Shown here: positions 52,570 to 61,551 of the stretch, piece by piece
How positions within the stretch are numbered: the first letter of the stretch is position 1
How the letters are laid out: the number at the start of each line of letters is the position of its first letter
Assembly: GCA_000308255.3 (NCBI GenBank)
Contig: HG326666.1
Coordinates: 147,265-211,264, forward strand
Length of the DNA stretch: 64,000 bases
Source: Anaerococcus pacaensis 9403502
Lineage (GTDB): Bacteria > Bacillota > Clostridia > Tissierellales > Peptoniphilaceae
Direction: 5' to 3'
Made by a program: the position numbers and the translations under genes
Notes under the pieces: model-generated
What the model saw: only the letters and a program-made list of their open reading frames with translations
Told to the model about the DNA's origin: nothing
Database searches by the model: none

Positions 52570-53757
52570 TTAAATTTCTATAATAAAACCGTCTTTATAA
52601 TATATCTTCCAATCATGCATATCGCAGATTCTCTTCACATTGGATAGGCCCATGCCTCGGAGCTTCTCACCTGTGCGGGACTCATCTCTAGTGTAGAGCG
52701 GATGAAAGATTTTATCTGCATCCTCTTTGCCAATACCCTTGCCAGTATCAGTAAAGATTAGCTTATTATCTTTAAAATCTATACTAATATCGATAGGGAC
52801 ATCATTATGGTCGATGGAGTTTTGGAGGATATTTTGAAGGATTCTATTAAACAATTTCTCATCTAGCTTTGTAATATAAGAAGCATTTTCATCATATAAA
52901 ATCTCAATCTTTGCCCCATTAGTCGTAAAATACATATAGTTTTCACCCACATAGCGCCTGATAAGCTCTAAAATATCCCTATCTTTCATATCAACTGTAA
53001 TTTGATCGAGACTAGAAAAATCTAGGAGATCATCCACCCTTTCGTTTAAAATCTGAGCATTTTTATAAATACTTGTCAGATATTTCCCCCTTGAATCCTC
53101 ATCTATCATCTGGTCATTAATGGCCTTAGCATTTGATGAAATGACAGCCAGAGGCGTTTTTACATCGTGGGCTATGCCTCGAAATAGGATGTCTTTCTCC
53201 TTTTCTTGGGCCTTGTAGATGGCGGCAAGCTCTGTGTTAATCTTCTTTGATAGCCAATTTACTATCAAATATATAATACCAAGATAGCCTATAAGAACGG
53301 CAACTTGAGCTGTAATTATTGGCCACTTTAGCTTTGATTCTGTTCCAGTCAGTTCAAATATTAAATTATTCTTGATTCGATCTGATGGATATTTTAGGAA
53401 CAATTTGTTGCCATCGTTCGTATCATAGACTAAGTGGAGGCTCTCATTACTATTTCCCATAGTTACAAGGTTTAATAATTTTTCATAGTCTATGGTCTCT
53501 GGGAAGCTTTCATTATAGGACCTAATGACCTTATTGTCATCGACTACAAATCCTGATCCACCGATTACCCCAATTTCATCCCAATCAAGCTTGCTATCAT
53601 CGACCACATCATCCATAGGCACATAGAGAGTCACCGCATTTTCTACCTGGGCTTTATCCAGTATGTAGCTTATAGCGGCGGCAAATAAAACAGTAGCTGT
53701 TATAAATATTACAATAAATAATAGGGTATTTTTTATAATGTTCTTTCGAGTATTCAT
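52570..53757 (-). CDS. Sensor histidine kinase of the ABC/protease operon
   Basis: 395 residues. An N-terminal helix (about 10-32), an extracellular domain of about 110 residues, a second helix (TAQVAVLIGYLGIIYLIVNW), then HisKA with the His in FRGIAHDVKTPLA and HATPase boxes NILQNSIDHND, FTDTGKGIG and GMGLSNVKRI. It starts eight bases after the regulator stop. It is the last gene of the five-gene operon and presumably senses something outside linked to the transporter or protease. Confidence 0.92.
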   Translation of the reverse strand: MNTRKNIIKNTLLFIVIFITATVLFAAAISYILDKAQVENAVTLYVPMDDVVDDSKLDWDEIGVIGGSGFVVDDNKVIRSYNESFPETIDYEKLLNLVTMGNSNESLHLVYDTNDGNKLFLKYPSDRIKNNLIFELTGTESKLKWPIITAQVAVLIGYLGIIYLIVNWLSKKINTELAAIYKAQEKEKDILFRGIAHDVKTPLAVISSNAKAINDQMIDEDSRGKYLTSIYKNAQILNERVDDLLDFSSLDQITVDMKDRDILELIRRYVGENYMYFTTNGAKIEILYDENASYITKLDEKLFNRILQNILQNSIDHNDVPIDISIDFKDNKLIFTDTGKGIGKEDADKIFHPLYTRDESRTGEKLRGMGLSNVKRICDMHDWKIYYKDGFIIEI

Positions 53758-53765
53758 TTCATTTC

Positions 53766-54446
53766 CTATTCTTTCCTCAACATATAGCCCAGGCCTCTAA
53801 TTGTAATGATTTTTTTTGGATTTTTAGGATCCGTTTCGATTTTCTCACGCAGATTTGATATGTGAACCATGATGGTATTGTCATCTGCTATATATGAATC
53901 GCCCCAGATATGTTCGTATATCTCGCCTTTGGTAAAGACCTTGCCAGGGGTAGTCATGAAGAGGGTTAATAGTTCGTATTCCTTGGCTCTGAGATTTAAT
54001 ACTTCATTATCCTTATAGACTATCCTGTTTTTCTTATCCCAACTAAGATTTCCGATTTTAGTATGGATTTCTTCTGCATTTCTATTAGTTTTTCGTAGAT
54101 TTGCAATCACTCTAGCCACGAGTTCCCCTGGGTCGAATGGCTTGGCTAGATAATCATCTGCCCCCAAATATAGGCCCTCGATTTTGTCTTTGACTGATGA
54201 TTTGGCAGATAAGAATATGATTGGAAAGTCTCTGTCTGGGCCAATTTCCTTCAATACTTCTATCCCGTCAATCTCTGGCATCATTATGTCTAATATCATC
54301 AGGTTAATATCATTTCCTCTTATCAAATCTAGGGCTACCTTTCCATTAGCTGCCTCTATGATTTCATAGCCGGAAGCCTCTAGATAAAGCCTTACTATAT
54401 CACGGATTTCCTCATTATCATCGACAACCATTATTTTTTCATTCAC
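53766..54446 (-). CDS. OmpR-family response regulator of the ABC/protease operon
   Basis: 226 residues. Receiver domain with D9/D10, phospho-acceptor D53 (MILDIMMPE) and KPFDPGELVARV; winged-helix output with NLRAKEYELLTLFM and IMVHISNLREKI. The start overlaps the protease stop by four bases (ATGA). The 11-bp direct repeats at 56831-56852 are a likely binding site, giving autoregulation of the operon. Confidence 0.94.
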   Translation of the reverse strand: MNEKIMVVDDNEEIRDIVRLYLEASGYEIIEAANGKVALDLIRGNDINLMILDIMMPEIDGIEVLKEIGPDRDFPIIFLSAKSSVKDKIEGLYLGADDYLAKPFDPGELVARVIANLRKTNRNAEEIHTKIGNLSWDKKNRIVYKDNEVLNLRAKEYELLTLFMTTPGKVFTKGEIYEHIWGDSYIADDNTIMVHISNLREKIETDPKNPKKIITIRGLGYMLRKE

Positions 54447-55360
54447 AAAATATTTCCCCTTTCTAATAAGATATCCAAGTTATTTTCTTCGCCAAAACTA
54501 AGATTCTCTCTCCAAGATGAATTGTATTTATCTAGTATCCTAGCTTTGAGTGCTCCTTCTGTGTAGTAGGTCCTATCAGTAGTATAAAAAACCCTGTCCT
54601 CGTATTGGATTTTATCATCAGCACCCGTTACTTCTGCCAGGTATTTTTCTTGAACAAGTTCTGCTGTTCCTTCGATAAATTCCTTATAGGAATTGTAGCT
54701 ATATATGTCATCGTATAGATCTGGGAACTTAGTCTTGATATATCGAAGTCTATTTGCCTGAGACTTCTTATAACTATCAGCTTTGGCAGTATTATAAAGG
54801 GTAAGCAAAGCCATATACTCGTCTTCCCAGAGCTTCTGATATTCCTTGTCATCATCAAGTTTCTCTATTGCGTGAAGCACTTCATTTGGCCTATCGCCGG
54901 CTGCTTCGTTCTTTTCACTGATGTCATAGACCAAGCTTAGGCCATGTTCCATTTGATAGCAATGAAAACTCTCATGGATAAAGAACGACTTATAATAAGC
55001 CCTCATATATTCCGTAGAGCCTGCGCTCTGGCCTTCATATATGGACCTAAATTTATTATAAGGAATTGCCTTTATCAAAGGTTCTCCCGCTAGCTTTAGG
55101 GCCTCAATACTTACTACAGGTTGGTCAGGTACTTGTTCTGTGATTGTCCCAGCCTCATACCTGTATTCTTTATTAAAATTATACCAAATATCCTTAGTAT
55201 AAGTAGCCGTATCAAAGCCCTCCCAGAGGCTCGTAGTATCGAAAGCCTCTACCTCCTCAATAAGGCTAAGGGTCGTATCATCAATACTTGTGACTCTCAT
55301 AGAAAAATTTGCTAGAAGGAGAATTACACCAGTGATAGCATAGATAATTTTATTTTTCAC
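54443..55360 (-). CDS. Predicted membrane-anchored or secreted zinc metallopeptidase (HExxH)
   Basis: 305 residues starting at GTG 55360 (GGAGGG ribosome site). A signal or anchor helix (about 4-21) is followed by an extracellular domain. H129-E-S-F-H133 is the zinc HExxH motif, and E230 in EFIEGTAELVQE about 100 residues on is a good third ligand, the gluzincin plan. I do not recognise the exact family. Coupled by overlaps to the ABC-2 permease (11 bases) and the response regulator (4 bases). A role in processing an exported peptide or a surface protein is inference. Confidence 0.72.
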   Translation of the reverse strand: MKNKIIYAITGVILLLANFSMRVTSIDDTTLSLIEEVEAFDTTSLWEGFDTATYTKDIWYNFNKEYRYEAGTITEQVPDQPVVSIEALKLAGEPLIKAIPYNKFRSIYEGQSAGSTEYMRAYYKSFFIHESFHCYQMEHGLSLVYDISEKNEAAGDRPNEVLHAIEKLDDDKEYQKLWEDEYMALLTLYNTAKADSYKKSQANRLRYIKTKFPDLYDDIYSYNSYKEFIEGTAELVQEKYLAEVTGADDKIQYEDRVFYTTDRTYYTEGALKARILDKYNSSWRENLSFGEENNLDILLERGNIL

Positions 55361-56114
55361 GACTGACCCTCCATTTTTTTACTAGATAAAGGGTGCCAAT
55401 TAAAACCCATAGATATATAAGCACTGCTATGAGGTTCTTGTAATCATTATAGGTCCCAAAAAACAAATCTCTTTCTATCTCACCCAATATACTAATAGGT
55501 GGGAAAATATTTATAATACTAGACATCACTTTCCCAAAAGTACCCCCGCTCATCTCTACTAAGAATCTAAAAATTTCTCTCATAGACCCCACAAGTATGA
55601 AAAACACTCCAAATAGAGCAGCTGGAGCTGGGGCAAATATGAGATTAAATACAGCCATAAGTAGCGAAGCCATAACAATAGCTAGCATAAAAATCACAAT
55701 AGCAAGGAGAAATCCACCAATAGATATCTCTGGCCTATTAATAAAAACATTTATTATCATCCCTATTAATAGCATTAGCCCCATGATTAGGCTAATCAAA
55801 ACATCAGCCTTGATGATATCATTAGTTTGCTTATCTAAACTCTTGCCGTGGACTCTTAGGATATCAACCAAGCCACTATCTAGGTGTTTGTTGAAGCTGC
55901 CCATAGATAGAGTAACCGCAGCCAATGCCCCGATCATATTTGTAATTGTAAAGCTTACAGCATACTGACCATAGGTAGAGTCAGTATTTACTCCAGGGGC
56001 AGAGAAGCTCACACTTGATGCTACAAAAGCTGTGATAAGGATGCCGATTATAGCAAAGATAAAAAATGATGATTTATTAAGATTTTCTTTTATATGTAGC
56101 TTAACGAGGTTCAT
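55350..56114 (-). CDS. ABC-2 type permease
   Basis: 254 residues from ATG 56114, set by AGGAGG six bases earlier; a longer frame begins at 56132. Six membrane helices are predicted, with an amphipathic stretch between helices 1 and 2 (SFNKHLDSGLVDILRVHGKS) as in NosY/YhaP-like ABC-2 permeases. It overlaps the ATPase stop by 14 bases. With the ATPase it would form a small exporter for a peptide, lipid or antibiotic, or power the protease encoded next (inference). Confidence 0.87.
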   Translation of the reverse strand: MNLVKLHIKENLNKSSFFIFAIIGILITAFVASSVSFSAPGVNTDSTYGQYAVSFTITNMIGALAAVTLSMGSFNKHLDSGLVDILRVHGKSLDKQTNDIIKADVLISLIMGLMLLIGMIINVFINRPEISIGGFLLAIVIFMLAIVMASLLMAVFNLIFAPAPAALFGVFFILVGSMREIFRFLVEMSGGTFGKVMSSIINIFPPISILGEIERDLFFGTYNDYKNLIAVLIYLWVLIGTLYLVKKWRVSREK

Positions 56115-56775
56115 AATTAGCCTCCTTTCCAAAGTTTAAGAATATGTCTGCCAAAGTCTCATCTCTCATATCATCTTTAGAAAATTCCCTAAATTGGCTT
56201 GGCCCCATAATGATAATTCCACGATCGCAAATGCGCTCTACATCCCATAATAAGTGTGAGTTTAGGACTATGGCCTTGTCAGCTGATTTGAGATTAAAAA
56301 TCAAATCTTGCATGGCCCTTTGCCCAAAAAAGTCGAGACCACTCGATGGTTCATCCAGCAAAATGATATCAGGATCTCCGATTAAGCTTTGTGCTACAGC
56401 GAGCCTTTGAACCATCCCCTTGGAATAATTTTTAATCTTAGTTTTATTCGAAGGATCTAGGCCAACTTTTTTCATGAGTCCTCCTAAGTCATCAGTTGCT
56501 CCATGCTCGTTATTTATCAGGTCCAAAAATTCGTATCCAGTGAGTATTTCTGGAAACTTAGGAGTCTCTGGAGAGTATCCTATTTTGTTAGAAAAATTAT
56601 CTATCTCACCCTCATAATCCTTATCAAGCCCCAATATCATACGAATAAGTGTAGTCTTTCCTATCCCATTTGGGCCAATTAGTGCAAATATTTCCCCCTT
56701 ATTTAATTCTAAATTAAGCCCCTCATATATTTTATTGTTATCAAATTTTTTATCTAAATCAGTAATCTTAAGCAT
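56101..56775 (-). CDS. ABC-2 transporter ATP-binding protein
   Basis: 224 residues. Walker A GPNGIGKTT (about 34-42), signature NYSKGMVQRLAVAQ, Walker B IILLDEPSSGLD and the switch His in NSHLLWD. The KGM signature and small size fit the ABC-2 (CcmA/YxlF/BcrA-like) ATPases. First gene of the operon; a GGAGG site precedes the ATG and the promoter with direct repeats lies just upstream. Confidence 0.93.
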   Translation of the reverse strand: MLKITDLDKKFDNNKIYEGLNLELNKGEIFALIGPNGIGKTTLIRMILGLDKDYEGEIDNFSNKIGYSPETPKFPEILTGYEFLDLINNEHGATDDLGGLMKKVGLDPSNKTKIKNYSKGMVQRLAVAQSLIGDPDIILLDEPSSGLDFFGQRAMQDLIFNLKSADKAIVLNSHLLWDVERICDRGIIIMGPSQFREFSKDDMRDETLADIFLNFGKEANYEPR

Positions 56776-56794
56776 TTCCTTACCTCCTAAGCCT

Positions 56795-56852
56795 AGTATA
56801 AGGCCACTAGCTTAGCTAAGGCTTAAAGAACCTTAAATATACCTTAAATATA
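56795..56852 (-). promoter_or_regulatory. Promoter with 11-bp tandem direct repeats, ABC/protease/two-component operon
   Basis: CCTTAAATATA occurs twice in perfect tandem at 56831-56841 and 56842-56852, with a third, degenerate GCTTAAAGAA at 56821-56830. TATACT (minus strand, 56800-56795) is a -10 box without a good -35. Direct repeats of one helical turn next to a weak -35 region are typical of OmpR-family activator sites. Confidence 0.72.
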
Positions 56853-56896
56853 AAAACGGAATGTCAGCTGAGTCTAACAGCTTCCATTCCGTTTTT
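56852..56896 (-). terminator. Rho-independent terminator of the NhaC-like gene
   Basis: AAAAACGGAATG and CATTCCGTTTTT form a 12-bp stem with a further AGCTG/CAGCT pairing inside. On the minus strand a T-run closes the hairpin. Fourteen bases after the stop at 56910. Confidence 0.88.
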
Positions 56897-56909
56897 ATTT
56901 TAAATCAAA

Positions 56910-58280
56910 TTATTTATGTAAACTAGCTACTTCACTTTCTGGCATATCATATTCAAAATTCCATGGGTCTTTGGAGTCTGCATATCTTACAAATACTGAA
57001 AGTATAGCAAATGCCGCTAGCAGATATTGGTAGAATAAAAATGGCATTATATCTACTGGAGCGAGCAGACCTTCTGTTAGTTTTGCTGCCGCGAGTAGCT
57101 GGATACCATATGGGATAATCCCCTGCCCAACACATGCAAATATATCTAGGAAAGATGCGCTACGACGTGGGTCTACCTTATAGTCATTGGATAATCTTTT
57201 AGCAATTGGTCCTGCAATTACAATAGATACAGTATTATTCGCAATAGATATATCCATCAAAAATGCCATAAGGGCAATGCCAAGCTCAGCAGATTTTCTA
57301 CCCTTAACAAAAGATAAAATTTTATCGTTAATAAAGTCTAGCCCACCTTCTTTATTTACCATATAAGAAAGCCCACCGATCATCATGGATAGTAAAAATA
57401 TTTCCGTCATTGATGTAAAACCATCATATATAAGTTTTGAAAGTCCTAGGAAATCAAAGCCATTTTCAAATAGCATGATGATACTAGAGAAAAATATCCC
57501 ACTAGTTAGAACTACAAATACATTGATGCCCATAAGTGCTGTGATAAGAACAAGTAAATATGGTAAGACTTTTATTATTTCTATTGGTCCAGTTTCGATA
57601 GGAACGATATTTTCAGGTCTACCAAATACTATAAAAAGTATTACAGATATGATTGCAGCAGGAAGTGCAATCTTGATATTCATAGCAAATTTATCTTTCA
57701 TACTCACACCTTGAGTCTTAGTCGCTGCAATAGTAGTATCAGATATAATAGATAGGTTATCACCTAGCATTGATCCACTTATTAGGGCAGCTAAACTCAT
57801 TGCAACATTTAAGCCTGCACCTTTAGCAAGTCCTATAGTTACAGTTGTAAGAGCTGATACTGTACCTACTGAAGTACCTGTTGATGTTGCCATAAATCCT
57901 GATATGAGAAATATACCTGCTATTATAAGGCTTGGAGGTATGATAGTAAGGCCCAAGTTTACAACCGCATCACGGCCACCACTAGCTTCTGCTACAGCTG
58001 AAAATGCACCAGCTAATAAATAAATCAGACACATTGATATGATATCTTCATTACCACAGCCAGCAATAAAGTTAGCAAACTTAGTATTAAGGTCATCTTT
58101 AAATATTATAAATGCAACAATTACCGCTACAAAAGCAGCTACTGGAGCTGGCATTTGATAAAAGGCCATCTCAACACCTTGGATTTGCAAAATAATACCA
58201 GTTAGAAAGTAAATTACTATAAACACCAAAAATGGAATCAAAGCATAAGCTGATGCTTTAACTTTTTTATTATCTTTCAA
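56910..58280 (-). CDS. NhaC-family Na+/H+ antiporter or related exchanger
   Basis: 456 residues with about eleven helices. FMATSTGTSVGTVSALTTVTIGLAKG and ISGSMLGDNLSIISDTTIAATKTQG are the conserved NhaC motifs. Family members exchange Na+ for H+ or, in some cases, organic solutes such as malate for lactate. It is the last gene after the two methyltransferase genes, 13 bases downstream, so it could instead carry a substrate or product of the methyl-transfer pathway (inference). Confidence 0.85.
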   Translation of the reverse strand: MKDNKKVKASAYALIPFLVFIVIYFLTGIILQIQGVEMAFYQMPAPVAAFVAVIVAFIIFKDDLNTKFANFIAGCGNEDIISMCLIYLLAGAFSAVAEASGGRDAVVNLGLTIIPPSLIIAGIFLISGFMATSTGTSVGTVSALTTVTIGLAKGAGLNVAMSLAALISGSMLGDNLSIISDTTIAATKTQGVSMKDKFAMNIKIALPAAIISVILFIVFGRPENIVPIETGPIEIIKVLPYLLVLITALMGINVFVVLTSGIFFSSIIMLFENGFDFLGLSKLIYDGFTSMTEIFLLSMMIGGLSYMVNKEGGLDFINDKILSFVKGRKSAELGIALMAFLMDISIANNTVSIVIAGPIAKRLSNDYKVDPRRSASFLDIFACVGQGIIPYGIQLLAAAKLTEGLLAPVDIMPFLFYQYLLAAFAILSVFVRYADSKDPWNFEYDMPESEVASLHK

Positions 58281-58293
58281 TTTTTATCTCCTA

Positions 58294-59403
58294 TTACTTT
58301 AACTCTTTAGGCATCTCACCTAATTTTGCATCATGGCCATATTTATTGATTGCATATATGAATGCATCCAGGTTTTCCTTTGGTGTGCCCACCGGTGACC
58401 CACAACCAGTAGCAGCTATGTATCCATTTTTGGCATCAGCCGCTTTTGCAATACAAACCTTTACTGCTTCTATTACATCATCTATGCTACCGTATCTCAT
58501 CACTTCAACTGGTGGTACATTACCTACTACAATGAGCTTATCTTCTATTACATTCTTACATTCTTCTAGGTCTTCACAATTATCAACACTATAGAAGTCT
58601 ATATCTAAATCCTTGTAATACTCCCATTGTTTGTTGGTATGACCGCATATATGTAAGTTCGGCTTTATGCCATTTAGCTCATAGAGCCTTCTTAGGAGTT
58701 CTTTTAGATAAGGTAGCGAGAATTCTTGGACTTGTTTTGGACTTAGGATATCATCACACCCTACAGGATCAACCACCATTACACTAGTAGGCCCAAATTC
58801 ATTTTTAAAGGCTTTAGCCCATGCCATGTTTGCTTCTATGCAGAAATCTAGCAGTTTTTTTACTTCTTCTGGTTGTTTTCTTAAGTCTCTTAGTAGCTTA
58901 TTGATAGGTCTAATTGCTGCTGCAGTAGAGATTGGACCTGCTAGTTCAGTTTCTATTCCCATATCAGGGAATCGTTTTTTTAGCTCGTGCGCTCTAGCTA
59001 ATTTAGGTGTTAATACTTCGTTAGTGTAAGGGTCTGGCATTTCAATTTTGCTCATATCAAACGCTTCTTCCATGACAAATTCTTCTACATAGTCTATATC
59101 ATTTTCTGGAAACACTAGCTTTGAACCCACAGCCTCGCCTATAGTCCTTAAGCTTAGCTCTTCGCTTAGGCCAACCATCTTGTACTCGTCATACTTAAAC
59201 TGGATTATATCAGCAAGCTTATCCACATCTTCCAAATCCCTGATTGTGTAATTTAGATGATTAGCTATAATCCTATTAGTACTCATGATACTAAAGGGAA
59301 GGTGGTCCACCCTTTTTCCACTCAAATAAGCACTAATTCGTTCTGCTGAAGTCATAAGGGGCTTATAATTTTTTATAAACTCAGTAAGTTCTTCTTGTTG
59401 CAT
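58294..59403 (-). CDS. MtaA/UroD-family corrinoid methyltransferase, paralogue 2
   Basis: 369 residues from ATG 59403, fixed by AGGAGG and by alignment with its paralogue; the frame opens 25 codons earlier. UroD-like barrel with the zinc motif H251-x-C253 (NLHICGHTN) and C334 (ATGCGSPVGTP), as in MtaA/MtbA, which activate a thiol to accept the methyl group from methylcobamide. Its specificity is unknown. Clearly homologous along its whole length to the protein at 59518, so a tandem duplication. A 114-base gap separates the two genes. Confidence 0.86.
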   Translation of the reverse strand: MQQEELTEFIKNYKPLMTSAERISAYLSGKRVDHLPFSIMSTNRIIANHLNYTIRDLEDVDKLADIIQFKYDEYKMVGLSEELSLRTIGEAVGSKLVFPENDIDYVEEFVMEEAFDMSKIEMPDPYTNEVLTPKLARAHELKKRFPDMGIETELAGPISTAAAIRPINKLLRDLRKQPEEVKKLLDFCIEANMAWAKAFKNEFGPTSVMVVDPVGCDDILSPKQVQEFSLPYLKELLRRLYELNGIKPNLHICGHTNKQWEYYKDLDIDFYSVDNCEDLEECKNVIEDKLIVVGNVPPVEVMRYGSIDDVIEAVKVCIAKAADAKNGYIAATGCGSPVGTPKENLDAFIYAINKYGHDAKLGEMPKELK

Positions 59404-59517
59404 TTTTCCTCCTTTAAAAATATTTATACAAAAAAGTAGATAGTGATAAACATCCTCTTTTATGCATGTGATAGTCATAATAGCTTGTTAAGGCTAGTTT
59501 TAAATATATATCTTATA

Positions 59518-60633
59518 TTAGTCAATAAAAGCAGCTTCTGGCATTTCACCAAGCTTCGCATTTGCCCCATATTTTGATACAGCATATATGAAAGCATCAA
59601 TGTTTTCTTGCGGAGTACCTGCTGGTGTGGCACATCCTGTGGCGCAAATATATCCATTCTTAGCATCCGCCCCTTTTCTAATGCACAATCTTACGGCCTC
59701 GATGACCTCATCGATACTTCCATATCGCATCACCTCAACTGGAGGGATATTACCTATTAGTGTCAACTTATCTTCTATAGCAGCTTTGCATTCTCCCAAA
59801 TCATGGCAATTGTCTACACTAAATCCAGCTAATTCTAAGTCATTAAAGCTTTCCCATTGCCTACTGGTATGACCGCACATGTGCATGTTAGGCTTAAGGC
59901 CAGTGATTTCATGGATGCCTTTTGTTAGTTTGCTAAGATATGGCAAGGAGAATTCCACTGCTTGCTTTGGACTAAGGATATCATCACATCCCACTGGGTC
60001 TGCTATCATTACATTTACCGGACCAAATTCTTCATACACCGCCTTAACCCATACCAGATTGGCATCCACACAAAAATCTATAAGCTTCTTAGCTTCATCA
60101 GGGTTTTTTCTAAGGTCTCTTAGTAGTTTGCTGATTGGTCTGATTGCTGCTGCCGTTGATATTGGACCTGCTACCTTGGTAGAGAAAGGATGGAGAGGTA
60201 AGGCATCTTTTAATTTTCTTGCATTTTCCAGTTTCTTTGCGAGTACTTTATTGCTATATGGGTCTGCTAGCTCAATTAGATCCATGTTTAGCTCATCTTC
60301 CATAAGAAATTTCTCTATACGGTCATTGTCGTTCTCTGGAAAATATAACTCAGATCCTACTGCATGACCCATGGCTCTGAGGTTTAGCCCTTCACTTATA
60401 CCTATGATCTGGTATTTTTCCTCAATCTCTCTTAGGGCTTTGACTAAATTATCCATATCATATAAGCCTGTTAGCGTGTAGCCCATTTGTTGACCATATA
60501 CAACATCTAAGCTCATGATATTGAAAGGCAAATGGTCGACTCTTTCTCCGCTAAAATAAGCCTTAGCCCTCTGATCCGAATTCATCTGAGGATGGTATTT
60601 TTCTAGTTCCTTTTTTAATTGTTCTTTGTCCAT
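59518..60633 (-). CDS. MtaA/UroD-family corrinoid methyltransferase, paralogue 1
   Basis: 371 residues. Same architecture as the neighbouring paralogue: start MDKEQLKKELEKYHPQMNSD, shared GERVDHLPFNIMS segment, zinc motif H251-x-C253 (NMHMCGHTS) and C334 (ATGCATPAGTP). UroD-superfamily methyltransferases move methyl groups between a corrinoid protein and a thiol or other acceptor. It begins one base after the ECF S-component gene, so it belongs to the corrinoid operon. Substrate and acceptor cannot be named from sequence. Confidence 0.87.
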   Translation of the reverse strand: MDKEQLKKELEKYHPQMNSDQRAKAYFSGERVDHLPFNIMSLDVVYGQQMGYTLTGLYDMDNLVKALREIEEKYQIIGISEGLNLRAMGHAVGSELYFPENDNDRIEKFLMEDELNMDLIELADPYSNKVLAKKLENARKLKDALPLHPFSTKVAGPISTAAAIRPISKLLRDLRKNPDEAKKLIDFCVDANLVWVKAVYEEFGPVNVMIADPVGCDDILSPKQAVEFSLPYLSKLTKGIHEITGLKPNMHMCGHTSRQWESFNDLELAGFSVDNCHDLGECKAAIEDKLTLIGNIPPVEVMRYGSIDEVIEAVRLCIRKGADAKNGYICATGCATPAGTPQENIDAFIYAVSKYGANAKLGEMPEAAFID

Positions 60634-60634
60634 T

Positions 60635-61147
60635 TTAGCTCCTTATCTGTTTATCACCTAATAAATAAGCTTCAATCCTATTAATTAACAAGTAATATAT
60701 GACTGCATTGCCAAACATGTGATTTATATCAAAAGGTATAGATCCGGCATATATGGCTAGAAATGTTGCTAGACTTCCTCCCATCAGGATATTTTGCATG
60801 ATACTAATTAGAAATCCATAGGCAAACCCTGATAGGCCAACAGCTACCGTTTTTGATATCGAGGTCTTTTTTAAATTTGCTTTATTAAATATCAAGTAAT
60901 TTATAAAGCCCAATATGCCATAATCTATGATTTGAAATATGACCCAATAACCAAAGCCTAGGTAGAAACTTGTAACTAGCATAGTTATAACACTTACTAT
61001 AATTGATTCATCCAAGCGGCCTTCTATAGCGAGTATCAGTATAATCGGAGATAAGATTTGGACATTGGGTATTAGCCTAAAGCTAATCCTAGTGACCACA
61101 CACACTGCACATATTAGGGCTAGTCTTGTAAGTTTTTTGGTATCCAT
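60635..61147 (-). CDS. ECF transporter S component, probably cobalamin-related
   Basis: 170 residues with six predicted helices. Start KLTRLALICAVCVVTRISFRLIPN and the layout of helices fit ECF S components. Its place between corrinoid genes and next to a DUF4430 lipoprotein makes cobalamin or a precursor the likely cargo. The ECF energising module (EcfA, EcfA', EcfT) is not in the window. It starts immediately after the lipoprotein stop. Confidence 0.75.
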   Translation of the reverse strand: MDTKKLTRLALICAVCVVTRISFRLIPNVQILSPIILILAIEGRLDESIIVSVITMLVTSFYLGFGYWVIFQIIDYGILGFINYLIFNKANLKKTSISKTVAVGLSGFAYGFLISIMQNILMGGSLATFLAIYAGSIPFDINHMFGNAVIYYLLINRIEAYLLGDKQIRS

Positions 61148-61543
61148 CTAGAATTGTTCGAATTTAAACTCTACTTTATCTCCATCTTTTACTTCATATT
61201 CACCTATACCTATTTGAGGCATTTCATCATTTACATAATACATCCAGTATTGGTTGGCATCCTCATCTTGTTTAATACCATTTAGTTCTGTCATCATTCC
61301 ATTTTCAAATACTGCATTGAAGTTTTTTTCTAAGAATGTTTGTAAGTTATCTTCTTCGGCAATAGTGTATTCCTTAGCTTCGCTCACCTCGTCTGTCACA
61401 GTATTATTTATTGTAATAGAAATATTTGTTCCAACTACTTCTTCTGCTGTTGTTGTGTTTTGTGTTTGATTATTATTTTGATTGCCACATGCACTTAGGC
61501 CTAGGGCTATCAGTAAAATTAGACTGAGTCCGTATTTTTTCAT
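61148..61543 (-). CDS. DUF4430 lipoprotein, possible corrinoid-binding surface protein
   Basis: 131 residues. The leader ends in LSACGN. After a short Asn/Gln/Thr linker lies a single domain (TNISITINNTVTDEV ... MYYVNDEMPQIGIGEYEVKDGDKVEFKFE) of the DUF4430 type, also found at the C-terminus of transcobalamin/intrinsic factor-like proteins. With the adjacent S component it may deliver cobamides from outside. Functional reading is inference. Confidence 0.78.
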   Translation of the reverse strand: MKKYGLSLILLIALGLSACGNQNNNQTQNTTTAEEVVGTNISITINNTVTDEVSEAKEYTIAEEDNLQTFLEKNFNAVFENGMMTELNGIKQDEDANQYWMYYVNDEMPQIGIGEYEVKDGDKVEFKFEQF

Positions 61544-61551
61544 ATCTACTC

